From GCA-2716945 sp964342835 (lineage in GTDB: Bacteria > Pseudomonadota > Gammaproteobacteria > GCA-002705445 > GCA-002716945): a DNA stretch of 7,556 nucleotides. Both the position numbers and the translations under genes were made by a program. The notes under the pieces are model-generated. The model saw nothing but the letters and a program-made list of their open reading frames with translations, did not search any database and had not been told where the DNA came from. Location of the stretch: positions 1 through 7,556 of the forward strand of contig CAYFGJ010000051.1 of the NCBI GenBank assembly GCA_964342835.1. Direction: 5' to 3'. Positions 5,077 to 7,556 of the stretch are shown here, one piece after another. Position 1 is the stretch's first letter, and each line of letters begins with the position of its first letter.

Positions 5077-5815
5077 TTGACAATCCTACCCTATCAACTA
5101 GTTTGTGTTCACTCTCGTAATTCCAAAACATCCATATAAAAAATGCTTTGCCAATAATGTTATTTTCTGGAACTGGTCCCCAATATCTACTGTCATTACT
5201 ATTATCTCTATTATCTCCCAAAACAAAATAAGATGCTTTTGGAACAATATATGAAAAATTTTGAGAATAATCTTTTTTATTAACTAATATTTTATATTGT
5301 CTAGTATTAATTTTTTCTTCAAATATTTCTGATAATCCATGATTTTCATTAGGAATGTTACTGTGGTGAATTTTTTTTTGTAAGATTTTTTTTCCATTAA
5401 TAAAAATATTTTTATTTATATATTCAATTTTATCACCGGGTAGAGCAACAACTCTCTTGATATAATTAATTTTCTCATCTAAAGGATATTTGAATACAAT
5501 AACATCTCCATAGTCTGGTTTTTTGTTCTCTAACAAAGTTGTGTTGTATAATGGCAATTTAATACCAAATATATTCTTATCAACTAATATAAAATCACCA
5601 GCAACTAATGTTGGTATCATTGAACCAGATGGTATTCTATAAGGTTCTACAATAAAAGATCTAATAATTAAAACAATAAGTAATATTGGGAAAATGGATA
5701 CAGAAAAATCAATAAAACTATTATTTTTAAATTTAATTTTGTTGAATTTGCTCAATATATAAATAAGAGCAGTAATAAACGTTAAAACTATAAGTATTAA
5801 AGTAAAATCAAACAT
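5069..5815 (-). CDS. lepB: Signal peptidase I
   Basis: Inner-membrane serine protease that removes signal peptides from exported proteins, with its catalytic domain in the periplasm. Two membrane segments are visible, about residues 4-21 and 39-56, joined by a basic cytoplasmic loop, as in E. coli LepB. The catalytic serine is S65 in PSGSMIPTL (62-70), and the general-base lysine is K120 in YIKRVVALPGD (118-128). The family block GDNRDNSNDSRYWGP lies at 200-214. The length of 248 is much shorter than the 324 of E. coli, mainly from smaller periplasmic insertions, and there are no cysteines, so the disulfide of the E. coli enzyme is absent. The ATG overlaps the lepA stop in the string TAATG, without a clear Shine-Dalgarno site, suggesting termination-reinitiation. 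The gene contains A8 and A9 runs near its middle. The cyclophilin in this window is a likely substrate. Confidence 0.97.
   Translation of the reverse strand: MFDFTLILIVLTFITALIYILSKFNKIKFKNNSFIDFSVSIFPILLIVLIIRSFIVEPYRIPSGSMIPTLVAGDFILVDKNIFGIKLPLYNTTLLENKKPDYGDVIVFKYPLDEKINYIKRVVALPGDKIEYINKNIFINGKKILQKKIHHSNIPNENHGLSEIFEEKINTRQYKILVNKKDYSQNFSYIVPKASYFVLGDNRDNSNDSRYWGPVPENNIIGKAFFIWMFWNYESEHKLVDRVGLSIE
5074..5087 (-). promoter_or_regulatory. Shine-Dalgarno site and TTG start of rnc
   Basis: On the minus strand, AGGA at 5087-5084 is followed by 7 nt and then TTG at 5076-5074. No ATG lies near the expected N-terminus of RNase III, so this pair fixes the start, inside the last codons of lepB. 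Confidence 0.65.
5371..5393 (-). repeat. Paired A9 and A8 tracts in lepB
   Basis: The plus strand has nine T at 5371-5379 and eight T at 5386-5393, six bases apart. On the coding strand they spell Gly-Lys-Lys-Ile-Leu-Gln-Lys-Lys-Ile. Each is long enough to be a candidate slippage site, and both lie before the GDNRD catalytic block, so a shift here would remove it. Confidence 0.8.
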
Positions 5816-7556
5816 TATGGCTTTGGTGACATAAATTTGTAAAAAGCTTCTCTGGGTATTTCAACATTACCAATTTTCTTCATTTTTCTTTTTCCTTCTT
5901 TTTGTTTTTCTAATAATTTCATTTTTCTAGTCACATCACCTCCATATAATTTTGCAGTTACATCTTTTCTATATCCTTTTATTGAGGTAGAAGATAAAAT
6001 TTTAGCTCCAACACATCCTTGTATTGTTATTTCAAAATTTTGTCTTGGTATTAATTCTTTTAAGTTTTCTATTAATACTCTTGATTTTTTTTGTGCTTCA
6101 TCTTTATGCATTATTTGAGATAAAGCATCAATTTTTTTCTTATTAACTAAAATATCTAATTTAAGCATATCACTTATTCTATAATCAATTATCTCATAAT
6201 CATATGATGCATATCCCTTAGTATATGATTTTAATTTATCAAAAAAATCAAAAATTATTTCCGATAATGGTATTTCAAATTGTATTTCTACTGATTTCGA
6301 AAGATATTGTATATTTGTTTGCCTTGCTCTTTTTTTAATACATAATTCTATGATAGAACCTAAATATTCTTGTGGCGTAATAATTTTAATTAACGCAATT
6401 GGTTCATAAAAATCTTTAATAAAGTTACTTTCCGGTAACTCTCTGGGGCTTTTAATATAAACAATCACTCCTTTCTTATTTTCTATTTTATAAGTAACAG
6501 ATGGTATGGTCATTAAAAATTCTAATCCAAATTCACGTTGTACACGTTCCCTAATTATTTCCATATGAAGTAAACCTAAAAAACCACATCTGAACCCATA
6601 TCCTAATGATTGTGAATTTTCAGGTTCATACGTAAAGGATGTATCATTTAAAGACAATTTGTCTAATGCTTTCTTTGATTCTTGATAGTTTTTAGAATCA
6701 ACAGGATAAAATCCAGAAAATACTCTTGGTTGGATTTTCTTATAGCCAGGAATCGGATGTGCATCTAAATATCTTGAATCGATAACTGTATCACCAACTT
6801 GGACAGAATCTAAACTTTTGATAGATGCTATAATAAAACCTACTTCACCAAAATTTAGCTTATCTAAATATTTAATTTGAGGCGTAAATACACCAACTTT
6901 ATCAACAATAAACTCTCTTTTATTTGATAATATTTTAATCTTTTGTTTAGGTTCTATAACTCCGCTGATTACTTTAACTAATGTAACAACACCTAAATAT
7001 TTATCAAACCATGAATCAATTATTCCAGCTTTTGCCATCATGTTCTTTTCAGTTTTAGGAACAGGAATTTTTTTGATTACTTCAGGAAAAATATTTTCTA
7101 CACCAAGTCCTGTTTTTGCGCTAATCTCAAGTATATCATCATCTTTAATTTGTAATAAATTTACTAAATCTTTTTTAACATCTATTGAATTTGCAGAAGG
7201 TAAATCTATTTTATTAATAATAGGAATTATTGATAATCCTAAGCTTTGTGCTAATTCTGTATGAGCTATGCTCTGAGCTTGTATTCCCTGAGTGGCATCT
7301 ACAATTAATAAAGCTCCTTCGCATGCCGATAAAGATCTTGATACTTCGTAGGAGAAATCTACGTGACCAGGTGTATCGATAAGATTAATTTGATAATTAT
7401 TCGAATCATTTTTATCGTTATATTGAAGTGTAACTGTTTGGGCTTTAATTGTAATACCCCTTTCTCTTTCCAAATCCATAGAGTCCAGAACTTGATCTTT
7501 AACTTTTCTAGATTGTAGATCTCCGTATTTCTCAATTAATCTATCAGCTAATGTAG
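5815..7556 (-). CDS. lepA: Elongation factor 4 (LepA), N-terminus beyond window edge
   Basis: Ribosome-associated translational GTPase related to EF-G, acting on the ribosome during initiation and under stress. The reading frame is open to the right edge. The first full codon (7554-7552) encodes the Thr right after the P-loop GKS, so about 18 residues including most of G1 are missing and 579 are visible, matching the 599 of E. coli. Counting from that Thr: G2 in RGITIKAQT (32-40), G3 DTPGH (60-64) with the catalytic His, G4 NKID (114-117) and G5 SAK (145-147). Further on are GYGFRCGFLGLLHMEI and the LepA-specific C-terminal domain ending in YGGDVTRKMKLLEKQKEGKR and NVEIPREAF. The Met at 7479-7477 (MDLERERG) is internal, since the upstream codons match the LepA region ending QVLDS. 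The stop TAA shares one base with the lepB ATG. Its promoter lies outside the window. Confidence 0.98.
   Translation of the reverse strand, partial: TLADRLIEKYGDLQSRKVKDQVLDSMDLERERGITIKAQTVTLQYNDKNDSNNYQINLIDTPGHVDFSYEVSRSLSACEGALLIVDATQGIQAQSIAHTELAQSLGLSIIPIINKIDLPSANSIDVKKDLVNLLQIKDDDILEISAKTGLGVENIFPEVIKKIPVPKTEKNMMAKAGIIDSWFDKYLGVVTLVKVISGVIEPKQKIKILSNKREFIVDKVGVFTPQIKYLDKLNFGEVGFIIASIKSLDSVQVGDTVIDSRYLDAHPIPGYKKIQPRVFSGFYPVDSKNYQESKKALDKLSLNDTSFTYEPENSQSLGYGFRCGFLGLLHMEIIRERVQREFGLEFLMTIPSVTYKIENKKGVIVYIKSPRELPESNFIKDFYEPIALIKIITPQEYLGSIIELCIKKRARQTNIQYLSKSVEIQFEIPLSEIIFDFFDKLKSYTKGYASYDYEIIDYRISDMLKLDILVNKKKIDALSQIMHKDEAQKKSRVLIENLKELIPRQNFEITIQGCVGAKILSSTSIKGYRKDVTAKLYGGDVTRKMKLLEKQKEGKRKMKKIGNVEIPREAFYKFMSPKP

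Noticed and set aside
7040..7264. Plus-strand open frame of 74 codons within lepA
   Set aside because: It is antisense to the conserved GTPase domain of lepA, without ribosome site or homology by eye.
7477..7479. ATG as the true start of lepA
   Set aside because: The frame stays open upstream to the window edge and the upstream residues match LepA, including the region just after the P-loop; the gene is cut by the window.
1..7556. Undescribed system, CRISPR array, insertion sequence, riboswitch or toxin-antitoxin pair
   Set aside because: Every long open region is assigned to a known core family, no gap exceeds 46 bp, and no direct repeat series or terminal inverted repeats were noticed on either strand.

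Overview
This window is a compact stretch of core housekeeping genes from a very AT-rich bacterium (roughly 30% GC by eye). It carries seven protein genes and one tRNA gene, with almost no intergenic DNA. The gene content points to a Gram-negative gammaproteobacterium: lpxH belongs to lipid A synthesis, and two gene orders typical of gammaproteobacteria are kept, cysS divergent from cyclophilin-lpxH, and lepA-lepB-rnc-era-recO. The low GC, overlapping genes and lack of spacers suggest a streamlined genome, for example a free-living marine lineage such as SAR86 or a reduced symbiont. That placement is an inference and is not proved by the sequence.

Layout, left to right. Positions 1-71 (minus) hold tRNA-Pro(UGG), cut by the window edge just short of its 3' end, with a TATAAT box 11 nt upstream of its mature 5' end. 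Positions 118-1467 (minus) encode cysteinyl-tRNA synthetase. Only 26 bp separate its start from a divergent pair on the plus strand: a cyclophilin-type prolyl isomerase with a signal peptide (1494-2114) and, 3 bp later, LpxH (2118-2861). LpxH converges on and overlaps recO by 23 bp. From 2839 to the right edge the minus strand is one block, read from right to left: lepA (5' end beyond the edge), lepB, rnc, era, recO. Each gene overlaps the next by 1 to 8 bp, so the block is almost certainly one transcript with coupled translation.

The genes serve translation (tRNA-Pro, CysS, LepA/EF-4), ribosome and RNA maturation (RNase III, Era), protein export and periplasmic folding (signal peptidase I, the cyclophilin), the outer membrane (LpxH) and DNA repair (RecO). 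All are recognisable families with their main catalytic motifs in place. I find no mobile element, CRISPR array, toxin-antitoxin pair, defence gene or unknown gene, and no evidence of an undescribed system. There is no gene-free stretch above 46 bp.

The points worth a second look are small: a possible second (TTG) start in the cyclophilin gene that would make a cytosolic form, an 'exported' cyclophilin at the locus that holds cytosolic ppiB in E. coli, the coding overlap of lpxH and recO where two separate loci have been joined, TTG starts for rnc and recO, unusual residues in the RNase III dsRNA-binding domain and in the Era G5 loop, and long poly-A tracts inside coding regions.
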